From assembly GCA_018065985.1 (NCBI GenBank), contig JAGHSF010000003.1:1-61269 (forward strand): a DNA stretch of 61,269 bases, read 5' to 3'. The translations under genes were made by a program, and so were the position numbers. The notes beneath the pieces were generated by a model. It had not been told where the DNA came from. It did not search any database and was given only the letters and a program-made list of their open reading frames with translations. Of this stretch, positions 60,713-61,269 are shown in pieces. Source of the DNA: Candidatus Cryptobacteroides choladohippi. Its GTDB lineage: Bacteria > Bacteroidota > Bacteroidia > Bacteroidales > UBA932. Each line of letters starts with the position of its first letter. Position 1 is the stretch's first letter.

Positions 60713-61269
60713 TACTCCTTAGGGAGAGTTCTCTGACCGAATTCGTCGATGTTCTTGCCTACGAGAGGGATGATCATGACGCAGCGGCTGAGCTCCTCAT
60801 TGGTGTAGAACATGTAGTCAACACCACCCTGGTAGTCGATCTCAAGCTGGTCGGGATCAACACCGAACTCGTTCACGAGCATGTTGTAAACGTTCTTTGC
60901 ACGGTGCTCTGACAGCCACATGTTGTGCTCGGGATAAGAAGTCTGCTTGTCGGCGAAACCGGCAACGAGGAACTTGGTGTCAGGAGCAGACTTGATGAAG
61001 TCGGCAACTGAGTTGATGTTGATCCGCTCGCGAGGCTGGATCTCGGTGCGGTCGATCTTGAACTGGATATGGAACCAGAGCTCGGGATTGACGGGACGGC
61101 CAACCTGGATGGTATCGTGTACGATCTCCTTCTCCTTGATGACAACGGGAGCAACATAGTGGTCAGCAACAACGCTGTTGGCCTTCTTCCATGTATGGAG
61201 GTCCTTCTTTGCACCGAAGTGGAGGCAGAGACCGGCGGTAACGCCAGCAATGCCGTCGAAGGGGAAGTT
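60712..61269 (-). CDS. OmpA-family outer membrane protein, C-terminal part
   Basis: The last 185 codons of a gene that continues beyond the window edge. The visible part ends the beta-barrel region (FDGIAGVTAGLCLHFG), then a linker, and an OmpA-like peptidoglycan-binding domain (INSVADFIKSAPDTKFLVAG, YPEHNMWLSEHRAKNVYNML). This is the Bacteroides OmpA type. The stop codon overlaps the start of wbpA by one base (TAATG), so this envelope protein gene shares a transcript with the polysaccharide operon. The N-terminus cannot be judged. Confidence 0.9.
   Translation of the reverse strand, partial: NFPFDGIAGVTAGLCLHFGAKKDLHTWKKANSVVADHYVAPVVIKEKEIVHDTIQVGRPVNPELWFHIQFKIDRTEIQPRERININSVADFIKSAPDTKFLVAGFADKQTSYPEHNMWLSEHRAKNVYNMLVNEFGVDPDQLEIDYQGGVDYMFYTNEELSRCVMIIPLVGKNIDEFGQRTLPKE

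Noticed and set aside
1..61269. CRISPR arrays, rRNA genes and complete insertion sequences
   Set aside because: I looked for regularly spaced direct repeats, rRNA-like sequence and transposases with terminal repeats and saw none.

Overview
The window looks like a chromosome segment from a member of the Bacteroidales. The pointers are repeated promoter -7 boxes of the form TAnnTTTG in front of many genes, a division and cell wall operon in the usual Bacteroidetes order (mraZ to ftsZ, without murF or ddl), Bacteroides-type uronate catabolism genes, and an OmpA of the Bacteroides kind. Most of the window is fairly GC-rich by eye. One block, about 40.2 to 54.0 kb, is clearly AT-rich.

Layout. 0.1-4.3 kb: tRNA-His, a Fur-like regulator, and a large lipoprotein that joins a GH92 alpha-mannosidase to a GH71/99-like domain. 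4.65-21.3 kb: the dcw operon, with a four-repeat candidate MraZ operator in front, then mraZ, rsmH, ftsL, ftsI, murE, mraY, murD, ftsW, murG, murC, ftsQ, ftsA, ftsZ and gltX, closed by a strong hairpin. 21.4-22.3 kb: a Y1/RAYT-type transposase-like gene. 22.5-23.9 kb: truB and rpiB on the minus strand. 24-31.5 kb: a uronate module in two arms, kduD-kduI-DUF4861 on plus and kdgK, kdgA, exuT, uxaC on minus. It converts unsaturated or free uronates to 2-keto-3-deoxygluconate, then KDPG, then pyruvate and glyceraldehyde 3-phosphate. 31.6-61.3 kb: a surface polysaccharide locus, almost all on the minus strand.

The polysaccharide locus, read in its own direction from the right edge, holds the end of an OmpA gene, a WbpA-type dehydrogenase broken by one in-frame TAG, WlbB, a WbpE-type aminotransferase, an unusual sugar transferase, the Wzm permease, a DUF3990 (ADP-ribosyltransferase-like) gene with a partner ORF, the Wzt ATPase with a C-terminal sugar-recognition domain, an AT-rich run of glycosyltransferases and acyltransferases, wecC and wecB, then Wza, a tyrosine autokinase with a Gly-Tyr tail, WlbA and a nucleotidyltransferase. 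A PHP-type phosphatase that would reverse the kinase lies convergently at the left end. The nucleotide sugars expected are UDP-ManNAcA and, if WbpA function is supplied, UDP-GlcNAc(3NAc)A. The export genes are of the ABC-transporter type. No Wzx was seen.

The most unusual signal is a family of three long palindromic elements of about 105-127 bp, at 22.8, 24.8 and 30.3 kb. They share a core, but their pairing arms differ in sequence while staying complementary. One copy lies in frame inside truB and adds about 43 residues to the protein just before a conserved catalytic-domain motif. A RAYT-like transposase gene is only 0.5 kb away. The second unusual feature is the toxin-like DUF3990 pair placed between the two halves of the polysaccharide ABC exporter.
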